Shown here one piece after another: positions 11,923 through 23,791 of a stretch of 64,000 nucleotides of DNA (position 1 is its first letter; each line of letters begins with the position of its first letter). A program made the translations under genes and the position numbers. Source of the stretch: Trachemys scripta elegans (lineage: Eukaryota; Chordata; Testudines; Emydidae); NCBI RefSeq assembly GCF_013100865.1, contig NC_048298.1, positions 240,674,765-240,738,764 on the forward strand, read 5' to 3'. Below the pieces are notes generated by a model. That model did no database searches and had not been told where the DNA came from. It saw only the letters and a list, made by a program, of their open reading frames with translations.

Positions 11923-12030
11923 CTGTTAATGTACTTGCATGCATAGGATGGATATATGCATGCCATCAATCACACCTGCACTGCGTAGGAACCCCATCCA
12001 TTCCAACCCCACAGGGCCTTGGATTGTAAA

Positions 12031-12693
12031 TTCCTTCAAGCAGAGACCTGTTTTTTTAATTGGTATGTAAAGTGCCATACATACTGATGACACAGGATAA
12101 TATCTCTTCATATATTGTAATTTTGTTTGGCCTTTTTGAACTGACATGCCCATATTACCTTCACTTGCAAATCTTTTACACAAAGGACGGTGTATTGAGT
12201 ACACAACATACAGAAAGAATAGATAAATAAGGGAATTGGGAATATATTCAAAGGCCATTGGCAAGGCACCTTTCATATTTTTTCCATTGTTTATAATAAT
12301 CCATGGAAATTTAATGAAGTTGTTTACTTACATGTTTTTCCCCTTCTATCAGTTGTGTGCAATTCTGCTGAGTGCTTCTGTGTCTTTGGCTACTGGAACT
12401 GATTCTTTTCATTCTGAACATGTGCATTAAAACACTTATTTTGAGAAAAAGGAAACATATAGAGCATTACATGGACTTAGCAAACAGCTGTCTGAAATAA
12501 AGACTGGTCAGGTTTCGGGTTTCTCAATCTTAACAGTGTCCCTGTAATGCCAACTGAACATTTTACACTAATGAGGAGACAGTTGTACATGGACATAGAG
12601 TTACTGTAGCTTTGACTTACTGCACACCTGCCTTTCTTGAAAATGTTCCAGTTTTTGTGTCTGTAAACTGATGTGATGTCTTTAAATTAATGG
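12031..12693. other. No gene seen
   Basis: AT-rich sequence upstream of the Harbinger relic. It may contain the element's 5' part, but I can read no further transposase motif and no terminal repeat. Confidence 0.35.
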
Positions 12694-12876
12694 AGATATC
12701 CTATCTCCTAGAACTGGAAGGGACCTTGAAAGGTCATTGAGTCCAGCCCCCTGCCTTCACTAGCAGGACTAAGTACTGATTTTGCCCCAGATCCCTAGGT
12801 GGCCCCCTCAAGGATTGAACTCAAAACCCTGGGTTTAGCAGGCCAATGCTCAAATCACTGAGTTATCCCTCCCCCC
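12694..12876 (-). mobile_element. tRNA-headed SINE with CR1-type tail (turtle Pol III SINE type)
   Basis: On the minus strand the 5' end reads GGGATAACTCAGTGATTTGA (A-box-like), followed by GAGTTCAATCC (B-box-like), so the head resembles a tRNA with an internal Pol III promoter. The tail GACTCAATGACCTTTCAAGG, then TCCCTTCCAGTTCTA, resembles a CR1 3' end. This head-tail pairing is the known design of the tortoise Pol III/SINE and supports a turtle source. No clear target duplication was found. Confidence 0.8.
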
Positions 12877-13089
12877 AGTATAGCTGCAGTATAGATCCTC
12901 AGCTCATTCCTTCCCTGAACATTATTGAACATGGACCACTCAGCATCTTGTTGACAAAAATATTGAACTTGAAGAATATCACTTTTGCTTAAAGTAAACA
13001 GGAGAATCACACTTTCCTGTTCCTTCTTTCCCCACCTCCAAAAAGGAACAATATGCAGCTGTAGACTTGGCCAAAGAGAGCCCTAGAAA

Positions 13090-13699
13090 CATGGACGGTG
13101 GGTGAACCACAGGCTTGGGGAGGCCAGTCCAAGCCACCCCTTCCGCCTGAGGCCCCGCCCCTTCCATCCCCCAAAGCCCAGAGCCCCCCAGCCCCGGGTT
13201 GCCTGTGCGCCCAGTGGGTAGTTCGTGGGACCCTCACCAGCTACAGAGTGCTGGGCGTGCAGGTGGCATGCGGCCTGTCCCCAACCCCAGAGTGCCGAGC
13301 GGGTGGGCAGCACGCGACCCCCCCCATGCCCTGGAGCACTGGATGGGCGACACACGGCCTCCCCTGCTACAGCCCCAGAGCACTGGGCGAGCAAACGGCC
13401 TGCCCCCTCCGCAGCCCCAGAGCACCAGGCGGGCGGTGCATGACCCTTCCTCCCTCCAAGCCCTGAAGTGCTGGGCAGCACAGCCCCAGTACTGCCCCCC
13501 CCCCAGCATTGGGCGGCCCCAGCCACCCAAGTCCCAGCTGCCTTAGCCCCGGCTGGCTTCCCTTCCAGGAAGAGGAGCAGCCTGCCTGGCCTGGGGCCAA
13601 CTAGCAGCAGGAGGAGCCTCAGGGTGGAGTGTGGGCAGGGCCACGCGGGCTGTTTGGGCAGGCATAGCCTTCCCCAGTCTATTATACACACCACCCATG
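13090..13699. mobile_element. hAT-like element with GC-rich core, exact target duplication
   Basis: Starts CATGGACGGTGGGTG, ends with the inverse of CATGGGTGGTGTG, and is flanked by exact CCTAGAAA copies (13082-13089 and 13700-13707). The core is built from degenerate units like CCCCAGAGCACTGGGCG. Long frames on both strands (up to about 200 codons) come from this composition and are not genes. Confidence 0.87.
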
Positions 13700-13707
13700 C
13701 CTAGAAA

Positions 13708-14012
13708 TGCTAATCTTTTTGCCCGTAGCACTAACTAGATGAAAATAAAGCAATTTGACAAGTGTTCAAAACATAAGCATGCCACTGTGAGTTTTCTAAC
13801 TTAATACAAATATTTTCTTTCAAGCACATTATCCAAGTGTCATGCTATGCCGGGGTCACAGAGAGAATCATTCAGTGTATCTACTTTTCTCATATGATTT
13901 TCTAGAAAAACATCCTTGAAATCCAGGGGGCAAAGGAGATAGTTGGAACTTTATAATAATTACACTACTGAAAATTGCATATAGCTAATTGTAGCCCTCT
14001 GTCCTGACCCAC
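13708..14012. other. No gene seen
   Basis: AT-rich non-coding sequence with no recognisable repeat. Confidence 0.4.
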
Positions 14013-14152
14013 TTGCCTTCTTAAGCCCTGCAAAGACTTATGCATGTGGTTAATTTTTGGCATGTAGTTAAAGTAGTTCCATTGAATTCGTGGGACTAGT
14101 CACATGCTTACAGTTAAACACATGCATAAGCCTTTGCAGAATCAAGGTCTTC
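14013..14152. repeat. Palindromic dispersed element
   Basis: Left arm CTGCAAAGACTTATGCATG and right arm CATGCATAAGCCTTTGCAG are near-perfect reverse complements around a centre with GTTCCATTGAATTCGTGGG. This is a short foldback element. Similar phrases are common in reptile genomes (from memory). Confidence 0.6.
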
Positions 14153-14235
14153 ATTTGTAAGCTCTTCAAGATAGGGATCATGTCTTCCTAAGTGTTTGTG
14201 TACTGCCTGGCACAAATGGACCCTGCTCTTGGTTG
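14153..14235 (+). repeat. MIR/L2-like 3' tail
   Basis: TTGTAAGCTCTTCAAGATAG, then GGGATCATGTC and TACTGCCTGGCACAAATGG, resembles the conserved tail of amniote MIR/L2 repeats. It is short and diverged. Confidence 0.5.
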
Positions 14236-14349
14236 GGAACTATTTACTAGATCAAAGATTACCGTAGGATATGCTTTCATATACTTTCATACTGCATAGC
14301 TTTGGCATTACATCTCAGTCCTAACCTCCGGTATCTCTGCTATTCCATT

Positions 14350-14673
14350 TAGCTGTCTATGCTACGAGCTAGGGATGGATTCCCCTGCTCATGTGTACAT
14401 ACTTGCGGTAGCTTGATGAGAGTTACTGTGAGTATAAATAGTAGCATAGCCACACTAGCATGGGCAGCAGCAGCAGAGGCTGTGCCAAATACAAACCCAT
14501 TTGAAAGCAGTGGGTATGTACTTGGCATGGATCAGCCATGCCCTCACTGCTGCTGCCCATGCTACCCAGGCTACACTACTATTCATGTTTGTGCTAGCTC
14601 TTACTGAGCTCCTGCAAGTATGTGTAAATAAGTGGGGGGAATCCCACTGGGCTTGTCGTGTGGCATAGCCTTA
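14350..14673. mobile_element. Foldback MITE
   Basis: The ends are related inverted repeats (TAGCTGTCTATGCTAC and, inward from the right, TAAGGCTATGCCACAC), each followed by a GGATTCCCC-like block. Inner arms CATGGGCAGCAGCAGCAG and CTGCTGCTGCCCATG pair closely, so the element could fold into a long hairpin. No target duplication is visible. The frame at 14359-14607 follows from the palindrome. Confidence 0.65.
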
Positions 14674-14939
14674 GTCTCTTTCCAATCAGAGAACAAGAAT
14701 TGTGCCAAACTAGGTGTTGGTTTATGATATATACAAATGTCAAATAAGGATGAACATGGAATTACCAAACTTATTTTCTATTTGTGACCAAATTCAGATT
14801 GGAAGCTAGACTTCTAGTGGTGTGTGTATGGTCTCCCCTTCCCCTCTGTTGTTTCTTTGTGTCTATCTTTGTCACAGAGGCTGAAGGGAGAATATCTACT
14901 ATACGTTGGGGTTCCTCTTTACAGATAACAAAGGTGAGA

Positions 14940-15620
14940 CATTGTTAGAAAGAGCATCAAAACAAGTGATGGAACCACCCGAGATATTAAGTGACAGTAA
15001 GAACCAGGCCTGGATGGTATTGACCCAAGAGTACTAATGGAAATTAAGAATGGAATGTATGACCTGTTAAAGAAAATATGAATCTATCATTACAAATGTA
15101 TTATACTGTGCTTAGATGCTACAATGATGTGTGCTATAGAAATACCTTAGACAGATATGTTATTTTTCTGTTTTATTAGAGAACGGGAAGGTTGCCAACA
15201 CTGAACCCATGCTAAAAAAAGACCCAAAGAAATATAGGCCAATTATCTTGATCTCATTACTGGGAATAATTGTTAAGAAAGTAATTAAAGACAAAATTAC
15301 AGGGCACTAAAATAAGTATAATGTGATAAGGACAAATTAGCACAGCTTCTGTGAGAGTAAATTGTGACTAATGTTTTATAATTTTTTTCAAGAATTAACA
15401 AAAAATAGTGGCTAAAGGTGATATAACTTATTGGATAAAGTCTCACACCAGAGCTATAAAATAAACATGATAACCACAGGGTGAGAGGTAAATTATTGTC
15501 ATTGATCAAAAACTATTTCGGAGGAAGGAAGCAAAGTATATGAATCAATGGCTAATTCTCATCCTGGATAAGGTTAATATTGGGTTGGCCCAGAGATCAG
15601 TACAGTGAAAAATTTCTGTT
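14940..15620 (+). pseudogene. Old CR1-type reverse transcriptase fragment
   Basis: Broken translations keep reverse transcriptase phrases: DGIDPRVLMEIK near 15015, then KKYRPIILISLLG near 15230, then DNA resembling the GPxxST turn near 15585. Frequent stops and indels mark it as an old relic. The match to CR1-like LINEs is from motif memory. Confidence 0.6.
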
Positions 15621-17274
15621 GTGCTATCACCAAGCAAAGCCAATAAAAGGTAGAAAATTAATGATAAAAAGATGTCAGAAAATATTGGTAAAATTCATTA
15701 CCAAAAAGGTATAGATCCTAAAACTGGTTGAAAATTGGTGTTTAGCGTTTATTTAGCACCCCTCAAAACTTAATGTCATTCTACCATGCTACAAAACCAT
15801 TCAACAGTGCTATGCAATTATTTTGTTCAAAGTTCTCATAATGTGAAAAAGGGTCCAGTTACCATCATCACCTCCCTGGAATAAATCCACTTGCCATGGC
15901 CCAGACTGTTCTTCTACCTAAGCAAAGGGTGATATGCAACTGGGCACAATTGCTCTCTGTTAATGCCCCCTGGAGTGCAAAGGGTGGGAAGTGGGGAAAT
16001 AAGTTGGGTTGAGTATTTGGCCAGTGGTATACAAAGCACAAACCCAAATCCCTGGCAACAGAACTCAGACCCAAATTACTGTTAATACTGTAGCAGTAAC
16101 AAACAAACAAATGAACTTACAAGTAAGGTAACTTTATAATATGCTAAAAAATCTCATCTCCACAATAAAGTCTCATGTCAGTCTCTAGACCCCTGCATGA
16201 GACTGGAGAGGTTAGAGGGGACCCCAGTTCACTGTCCAGCTATCTGTTTGGGCCTGGTAGCAATGGAGCCTACCAGGGTTGTAAAGTGCATGGCTATTCA
16301 CCAGACCCCTGCCCGGGCCAGGCCATACTGGGAGCTTGGCAGGAGGCCCAGAGAACTCCCTTCTTCATTCTCTAGACCCCTACAAAAGGCCAGGAAGCGG
16401 CAAGATCCTGGCGAGGAGAACAGGAAAAGTTCCCATTTTCATTTGCTGGGAGGCTAGAGCACTGTGAGATAAATGCTCAGGTCTTTCCCAGAAGGCACTG
16501 TTACAAACATGGTTTGGTATAGGTTTGACTAAATAAACTTAGAAGACATATTGCTGTATTGTGGAAAAAAAGTTGCTGAGTGGAGACACAATTCAGTTGT
16601 GTTAGTTGTAATTCACTTAGATGAGAGTGTCACAAACTGGCTACAAAAACTCAGTTGTACTTGTACTGACAGGCCCTAAATGGGGCCAAACAATATTAGA
16701 ACTATGTTTAAACATGACCCACAGTGGCTGGCTAAGCCATGTTAAAAATTAGTTTAGCTGGAACCTTAACTCAGTTTGATAGTTTCTTAACTTAGTTTGA
16801 GTCCTGATAGGGATATGTACGCTTCTGTCCTTCAAAACTTGGGAACACAACAATTTCCTGGACAAAAACTGTTTTCTATAGCTGAGAGAAGGAAGGCAAA
16901 CCAAGTACTCTGTGGGGAGAGTCTCTGGTTTTTAAACATATTAACATTTCTGAGCTATATTCTGCTTCATTAACACATGAACAATAAATGCATGCAGGTA
17001 TAATTTATGGCATGTGATTGTCTTTTGTCAGTTTCTTGTGTCACTTATATTGTCAGATAACTCTCTGAAGATCAGGGCTTTATTATTCCCTTTACATGAG
17101 ACAACTGAAGTAAGGACCAATTAGAGAATATGAATAATAAGCATGAAGAAACCCCGTCCCAGGGTCTTAGTCACAAACTGATGTTTTTGAAGAAACAATG
17201 GAGACTTTGCAACAACATTTTTTTTGCCTTTATCTCAAAATGCCAAATGAATGAATTAAAATTAGGAGTGCCCC
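15621..17274. other. No gene seen
   Basis: Non-coding. CTCTAGACCCCTGC-like phrases recur near 16185 and 16370, and a CACCAGACCCCTGCCC phrase lies near 16300, hinting at a small internal duplication. Nothing else stands out. Confidence 0.35.
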
Positions 17275-17954
17275 TAGTGGCAGATTAACACATGGGCCCT
17301 GTGCCCAGGGTCTCCGGCCAATTTGGGCAGGAGCACCGAAACCTGGGTAGATGTGTGTGTGTGTCGGGGCGTGGGGGCACGAGGCCTCACCCTCTCCATG
17401 GAGCTGCCCCCCTGCTCCTCCTCTTTCCCCTGAGGCCCTGCCCCCCGGCCAGGCTGGAAGCTGGAGTCGGGCCATAGTAAGAGCCACCCAGGGAGCCCAG
17501 CCGCTGTGGGTAGCCCCGGACCATCCACCTGCCCTGGGCTGGGGGCCAGGGTGCCAGAGAGGAACTCCTGGCCCATGGCTCTGCCCCCTGGGGGCGCACC
17601 ACCTAGGGGAGGTGGAGATTCTGGGGCTCTATATACAGCAACCTGGGCTCGCTGGGTGGCTCTTACCATGGCCCAGCGCCGGCTCTTGGCCTGGCCATGG
17701 GGTGGGGCCTCAGGAGGGAAGAGGAAGAGCAGGGGGCAGACCACTGAGAGGGACCAGGCCTTGTGGTGAGGGGGAACTCAGCCCTCCCCACCCAGCCTTC
17801 CACCAGGAAGAGGCTAGCACCCCCGGCAGGGGCTGTGCTTCGTGGCGGGGAAACTTTGTATTAATGCATTTTGGTACATTTGTGCTTTAATGGGATGTGG
17901 GGAGCCCAAATGTTCTTTGTGCCCAGGACCCCTATACAGTTTAATCTTCCTCTG
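17275..17954. mobile_element. hAT-like element with GC-rich palindromic core
   Basis: Ends TAGTGGCAGATTAA and, inward from the right, CAGAGGAAGATTAA match the style of 602-1454. Subterminal GGGCCCTGTGCCCAGGG and the inverse GTGCCCAGGACCCC strengthen this. The core has inverted arms around GCCATAGTAAGAGCCACCCA and GGTGGCTCTTACCATGGC. Flanking 8-mers do not match. The 179- and 156-codon frames here are composition artefacts. Confidence 0.68.
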
Positions 17955-20900
17955 AGCAGAGCAAGAAAGAATCTAGACAACTGCTCCTGCTAAAATTATT
18001 CGAGACATTCTGGGACCCTGTCTCAAAGACATGAATGGGTTTCTAATCTGAACTATCATGCATTTGTTATATATGTAGTTTTGGGTGATTTAACAAGACA
18101 GACTAGATAGAAGACTATGGGAAAAATTAAAAAAAAATATGTTAGTTACAGCACATGTTAGTTGCACTCAGAAATTGATGAGTACAATTTGCTTACACTT
18201 ACATAAAAGAGTTTCTTAAAGCAGTATGAATTGTAGCGACTCATAGGACCAATTTCTGCCCTGATGTGTACTCTCTGCGATCTCATGAAAGGCTCAGATT
18301 GCACAGGGTTTGATCATGGCTCAAATTTTACTGGGGGCAGATTTTTCCTTTACAGCCCTGCTATGGTTCTAAGAATAAAGTCCCCTGATAAAACTCTCTT
18401 GCTAAAGAAAAACGCCTTCATTTTTCCTCTGTTTTTATTCCTCTCATCATGCATTGCAACTGTTAAATGACTTTGAAGCCCATCAGTCCTGCTTTTTAAT
18501 CACCCAAGGAACCTCCATCAGTCTAGCAAGCAAGAGACCAGAACAAGAAATTGAATAATCAAGCCAGAGTCTACTGTAGAATACTACCAATTAACCACCA
18601 GGCTAGTCTGAAGGAAAATATTTTTGATACACTCACAGAAATTAGAAATTGGAAGGCATCTATTATGTTATCTCCCACAATAGGAACTCAGTGTGTGCCC
18701 AGTATCGCTAAAAATCAGATAACTTGTTTAGGTGCCTACTCTTAGGTATCCAAGTTTGAAATTTTTGGCCTAGGTTACTATTTCTTATGATTGTTTTTTT
18801 TTTAAACCCTTTCAAATGTGAACAGAATTTAAATTGATGTAGTGTTGTCTTCTTGAGTTTGTAAATTGACAGCTTAAAACAATAGCTTGAATGTATCTCC
18901 ATGTGTGTTGACTCTGAAGCCTAATGGCAACACCTACTTTAAATGTCAACATTAACTCCTTTACTGCTGATCATTTTAGCAGAAACATCCTGCTAATATG
19001 CTTATCTTCTGTTGTTGGATGCAATGGTGGATAATAAGGATGGAGGTGGTGGGACAACTGTTTGGGAGGATGGAAATTTAGCACTTCAAGATCCCTCCCA
19101 AAATTTCAAATCACTTAAGATACTACTCACAGTGAGGTGGGAAAGAGGAGAATCATTCCCTCCCCCTTGCCAAAGGCCTCATCCTATGTCATGACTTCCT
19201 GGATGCCCAAACCTCTGTCTCTTATCCACATGCAAAATCACCTCCTATTTTTCTTCTTTGCCCTGACAATTTCTCTGGTGCATTATATATTGTCACTATA
19301 AACATCTGCAGTCCATTGAAAATTGAAAATGGGGGCCTCACAAAATAAATTGGAGTTTAATATTCAAATAAATACCACAAGGGATACTTGTGTTATTCAT
19401 TTTCATATGTGATTCAATAAAGATATTTTTTTAATTTACCTGAAGTTGATGCCTAATTTTTGTTTTGCCAAAAATTCTGCATTCTGGTTTCATACTAAAC
19501 TCACATAGACTGATGTTACAATGGTGTAACCCCACTGGCATTAAAATGACTGGTTTAAAGATTATTTTTACCTTCTGAGGGCTTGGTTTTGATATTTACT
19601 TACACTGGTATAAATAAAGTGTCAGTAAAGTTATATAACATTTATAACAGTTTAAGTAATCAGAATCAGGCCCTTAAAAATAAAATAACTTTTGATCTGG
19701 TCATTTCACCACTTTACTACCTACTGCTTACTTTCCCTATATTTTATTCCTACTAGTATGTTCCCCAAAGCCTTAATTCTAGGTTTATTGTCACACTTGA
19801 ACTGCAACTTCTGGTTCAGAATCTTCCTTCTCTGGCCTTTTCAGTTATATTCCTAAAGCCTCCAAGAGGTATCTATATTTAGATGCAGAACTGCTTTTTT
19901 GCCTTTTAGTTTGCTTTACATGGTTTTGCTATGTCTCCATCTCACCTGGGAACTCTCTGCATTTCACCCAGCATTTTCTGCCAGGCACTACTTTTCCATT
20001 TTCTTGACAGTAATGTTTTGCATTTAAAAGTACACTATCAGCTACTTTTTAAAATAGTTTGTGATTTCTTTTCATGAACTTAAAAATATTTCCCCCATAC
20101 TCATATTCAGTCAAACCCTGCTCGTTTTGTTCAGAAGAGTAGTCAAAGTGAAATCACCATCTAAGGCAAAACAGCATTTGGCCAGAATTATTTTCTGTTT
20201 AGCTGACACTGATTTTTGTTTTCATCTTCCAAATTTGTAATATAACAGAAACAAAGACTGCTCCCTTTTATTCACTTCCTTGCTGGTGCATGAGTGTCAC
20301 CAAAGAGGTCAAAAGGAAGTGGCTCAGCTCCTGGAAAAAGGTTTGTGAACTGGATGAAGCCAAAAGTACTGCTCTTGAAGTGCTAGGCAGCATGAGTAAG
20401 AGTGGCAAAATCAGGCCCCCAAAAGAGCACTCATACTCTATGTAAAGTGAGACTGTTAAGGCTTGGGATAATAAGGCTAGAACAAGAATATTAAGAGCCC
20501 AGCAGCTTAACTCTCAGAATGATTGATGTCCTTGTTTAACAGATTTGCTTGTAAATGGCAACATTTTCTGAAGCAATCGAAGTACCAATGAGGATAGAAG
20601 GCATTCCCTGATGTTAGACTATAACCATTGATGTTGGTGAGGAAAAATATAAATTTTGGGGAAGAGTGGGGACAAAGAAAAAAAAAACTGCTCTGTCTGG
20701 GGACACAGATGTCTCGTAACAGTCCAACTCATCATCCTAGCACACAGCCCAGGGAGATGAGCTATGTGTTGGAATAATACCTAAAAACATCTTCCTCCCA
20801 AGGCCATGGAGTATCACTGGAGCTACTCTGAGGCCATTACCGCCACCTAAAGGATGCACTAGTCCCTGCAGCGGATGTGTCCCCCTTTCACAGGGGGATG

Positions 20901-21228
20901 CCTGGTGAACTCATATAGTCCTGGACCCCCCAAGGCTAAATTTTCTGTTCCTGCATGGCCATTTTGCACAGCTTGGACCATGGCAAGTGGTTGTATTCTG
21001 GCCAGAGGTGGCCAGCAGAGAATTCCCTTTGTGTAAGGGACCCCTCCACTGGCATGAAGCTTGCATAGGCATTCTAGCTACCTCTTGCACCAGCTACCCC
21101 CCAACACATCTAGGGTCGGGGGCATGTTGAGAGAGGGAAGGATCATGCTGGATCAGGCTGAGATTGGGGAAGGGTTATGAAAGAGCAGAGCTCCACTGTG
21201 CCTATCCTCCACCTGCATAAAGTCACTT
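17955..21228. other. No gene seen
   Basis: About 3.3 kb of AT-rich DNA without a recognisable gene. Palindrome-like pieces with GTGTAA/TTACAC words lie near 19500-19675, perhaps an old MITE, ending in CAGAATCAGGCCC. Confidence 0.35.
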
Positions 21229-21300
21229 CATAGGTTTTAAGGCCAGAGAGACCATCATGATCATCTAGTCTGACCTCCTGCATAACCTAAGAACCTTACA
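21229..21300 (-). repeat. CR1 3' tail fragment
   Basis: The reverse complement reads GTCAGACTAGATGATCATG then ATGGTCTCTCTGGCC and ends in CCTATGA, which matches the 3' end style of CR1 elements. Only the tail is present. Confidence 0.7.
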
Positions 21301-22525
21301 CCAGTGGCATAAAATAGAGCAGCTCCTTGGTTGCTATAATTTACGGTGAGACTAGGCAACAAGATCAGGGAGCTCTGAGATTCTACCTTCAACCCCAAAT
21401 TTACCCTTCAACCCCAAATTCTCCTCAGTGCTGGGATGCAGACAGTCCCTGAAGAACATAAGGGTGTATATGTCCTGCTCGGCCTTCCAGGATCCAACAC
21501 TCATTGCCCTGTGCAGCAGTCCCTCATTGGTTGTACTACTGTTGATGAGGAGGGGAAGAATTTACCCTTTGTGGGTAAGCAAAGGGAAAACACAGCATAA
21601 ACAGTGTTCCCAGAATAGCAGAGTGAAAGCAAACAATCTGAACAGAATGACTCAGACATTTGGGTCTGGCAGCTCTGCTCAGGGCAGGAATAGAGGGAGG
21701 AGCAAGAGTGGGTTTTGCTCTCCCCCATCCTGGGGCAGTGAGAGGCAAGTTCAGTCCCTGATGTAGGCTAGACAGCCCCACAGTTACTCTAAAATATGCC
21801 AGCTTTTAATAGGCCTGTAGATGCCTTTATGCAAATCGGAGATTGTCAGACCCTCATGCTTCTTGCATATCCCAACGAACCCCTGTTCAGTCAATCAGTT
21901 ATGCCAGCTATATACCTGGCAGGAATTCCCTTACACAAGAGGAATCCCCAGCTGCCCTTTTGTGGCTGCTATCAATAGTGCAAAGGTACATACTGGGGCC
22001 AAGAAACAGGTCAAATATCTGGAGTGGTTTTTGTGTTGAATGAATTGCAGCAGGGCTTGAATGTCAGGGTAGTAGATGCCTGGGCAACACAAGCCTCCAT
22101 GAGAATATAAAATGTGATTTAAAAAGAAGTTATTTGCTCTCACATCCTTAAAGGCTATTGTCAATCTCTATGCTTATCAGAAACCAACAGCAAACACATT
22201 TTCCAGGAAAGGGAATATGATCTTAACAACATCTGACTAGACATGTATTTTTTTAACACAGTGACATTTTATTGCATTTTATGTAAAATGCCCTTGTAAA
22301 GAGTGCTCCAGTGACTAAAAGAACTCACTGCAAAGGCCTCAGAAAGAGATGACTGAAGAACAACTGCAGCATTAATCTGTGCAAGAAGCGACTAGTTTCA
22401 GTGCCATAATCCTATGAGACAAGATCATCAGCTGGTTGCATGCAGTGTCAATTGCAAGAGGTCTCTCACTCTAAACTTAAATCTAATAGTGTGTCCGTCT
22501 AGACTGTGAGTTAAGACAGGACTGA
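21301..22525. other. No gene seen
   Basis: Overlapping short frames at 21428-22164 on both strands have no recognisable domain. Confidence 0.35.
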
Positions 22526-22561
22526 TCATAGAATCATAGGCCTGGAAGGCTGAGAACTTCT
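22526..22561 (-). repeat. Very short CR1 3' tail scrap
   Basis: ATCATAGAATCATAGGCCTG followed by GAAGGCTGAG is the inverse of a CR1 tail with its ATTCTATG-type end repeat (compare 53263). It lies directly before the 5' region of a plus-strand CR1. Confidence 0.6.
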
Positions 22562-22879
22562 TAATGAGGCTTTGATCCCTAAGCCCTTTAGCACCCATCA
22601 ACCCTTAACCAGGGGGTGGGGCTACTCAGGAACACCAGGACTTTAAAAAGCCCACTCCTAAGCGACCAGAGGAGCTAGCGAACAGGAGCGGCTAACAGGG
22701 GAGTTTTGCGAGGGAGTGTGAGGGGGGGCTAGATACACTTAACATTCTTTAAACTTAAAGTCCAAACACCCTTGATAAAAACAAAACATCAACAAAGGAA
22801 TGAGCTGCAGGAGTAAAAAAGAGAATGCAGGCAGAAGTCCAGCAACAAGTGGGGGTGACCCAGTTTATTGCATCCAATG

Positions 22880-23548
22880 CAGCATGTATGATTACCTGCC
22901 CTATGGGCAGGTGGCATATCGGTGCATTCGGTGCAAGTAGTTCCTGGCCCTCAGAGACCATGTATGGGCTTTGGAGACCAGAGTGGCTGAACTGAAGGAG
23001 CTAAGGGAGACAGAGAGGTACATAGATGAGACTTTCCGGGACACAGTAGAAAGGTCCCATCCCGATCTGACAGCCTCTGTGCCATTGAGGAGGATGAAAG
23101 TCTCAGGGAAGGAGAACATCCAACTGGAGCAGAGGGAAATGATCCCATAGTTGGGACCTTCCTTCCAGATGATGTTGTGGTACCCTCTCATACTGAGGAT
23201 ACCTCTCCAGGGGAGGGAACTCCAGTTATTAGGAAGAGACAGGTAATAATTATGGGGGATTCGATCATTAGAAACATAGATAACTGGGTTTGCAATGACC
23301 AGGAGAACTGCATGGTGACTTGCCTGCCTGGTGCGAAGGTTTCAGATCTCTCGAGACATCTAGATAGACTTATGTGTAGTGCTGGAGAGGAGCCTGTGGT
23401 CATGGTACATGTATGTATCAATGACATAGGGAAGGATAGGAGAGAGGTCCTGGAGGCCAAATTTAGGCTGCTAGGTAAGAGATTGAAGTCCAGGACCTCC
23501 ACAGTAGCATTCTCTGAAATGCTTCGAGTTCCATGTGCAGGGCGTTAG
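22880..23548 (+). pseudogene. CR1 ORF1 relic: zinc-ribbon-like start, coiled coil, SGNH esterase-like domain
   Basis: The reading has CSMYDYLPYGQVAYRCIRCK, a cysteine motif, followed by an in-frame stop (TAG at about 22938). A charged heptad-like stretch (ALETRVAELKELRETERYID) follows. From about 23240 an esterase-like region starts IIMGDSIIRNID (GDS block) and continues to VHVCINDIG, where the usual GTND block is changed. CR1 ORF1 proteins are known to carry an esterase-like domain of this kind. The coding relic ends at 23548. Confidence 0.78.
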
Positions 23549-23791
23549 ACAGAACTGCAGGGTCTCAATGTGTTGATGAGATGATGGTGTAGGGAAGAGA
23601 GGTTTAGATTTATTAGGAACTCGGGAAACTTTTGGGAAAGGGGGATCCTATACAGGAAGGAACCTAAACCAAAATGGAACCAGATTGCTGACATTTAAAA
23701 TTAAAAAAGTCATAGAGCAGTTTTTAAACTAAGGGCTGGCGAAAGCCAACAGGTGCAGAGGAGCATGTGGTTCAGACAGAGGCATCCCAAA

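Larger units (their letters stand above)
9407..12030 (-). pseudogene. PIF/Harbinger transposase relic split by three insertions
   Basis: Read on the minus strand, four pieces line up as a Harbinger (HARBI1-like) DDE transposase. Piece 1 (about 12030-11923) carries SAGVIDGMHISIL, the first catalytic Asp region, and INRK. Piece 2 (11837-11596) carries YYSTLMWGFVDH, a DAYIRRSGREKDTRVF segment with the second Asp, and NPAYPLLPWLMKGY. Piece 3 (10480-10245) carries LMGECAFGQLKARW, which holds the Glu, and RACCMLH. Piece 4 (9538-9407) carries the C-terminal end. The pieces are separated by a short repeat, a solo LTR and a hAT element, and the frame resumes cleanly across the hAT when it and one target copy are ignored. 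Frames also shift elsewhere, so no intact protein can be made. The alignment to the family is from memory of its motifs. Confidence 0.82.

Noticed and set aside
13083..13694. 203-codon minus-strand frame
   Set aside because: It lies inside a hAT-like element with exact CCTAGAAA flanks and follows its GC-rich tandem units.
17274..17890. 156- and 179-codon frames on opposite strands
   Set aside because: They lie in a GC-rich palindromic transposon core; the proline- and glycine-rich content is compositional.
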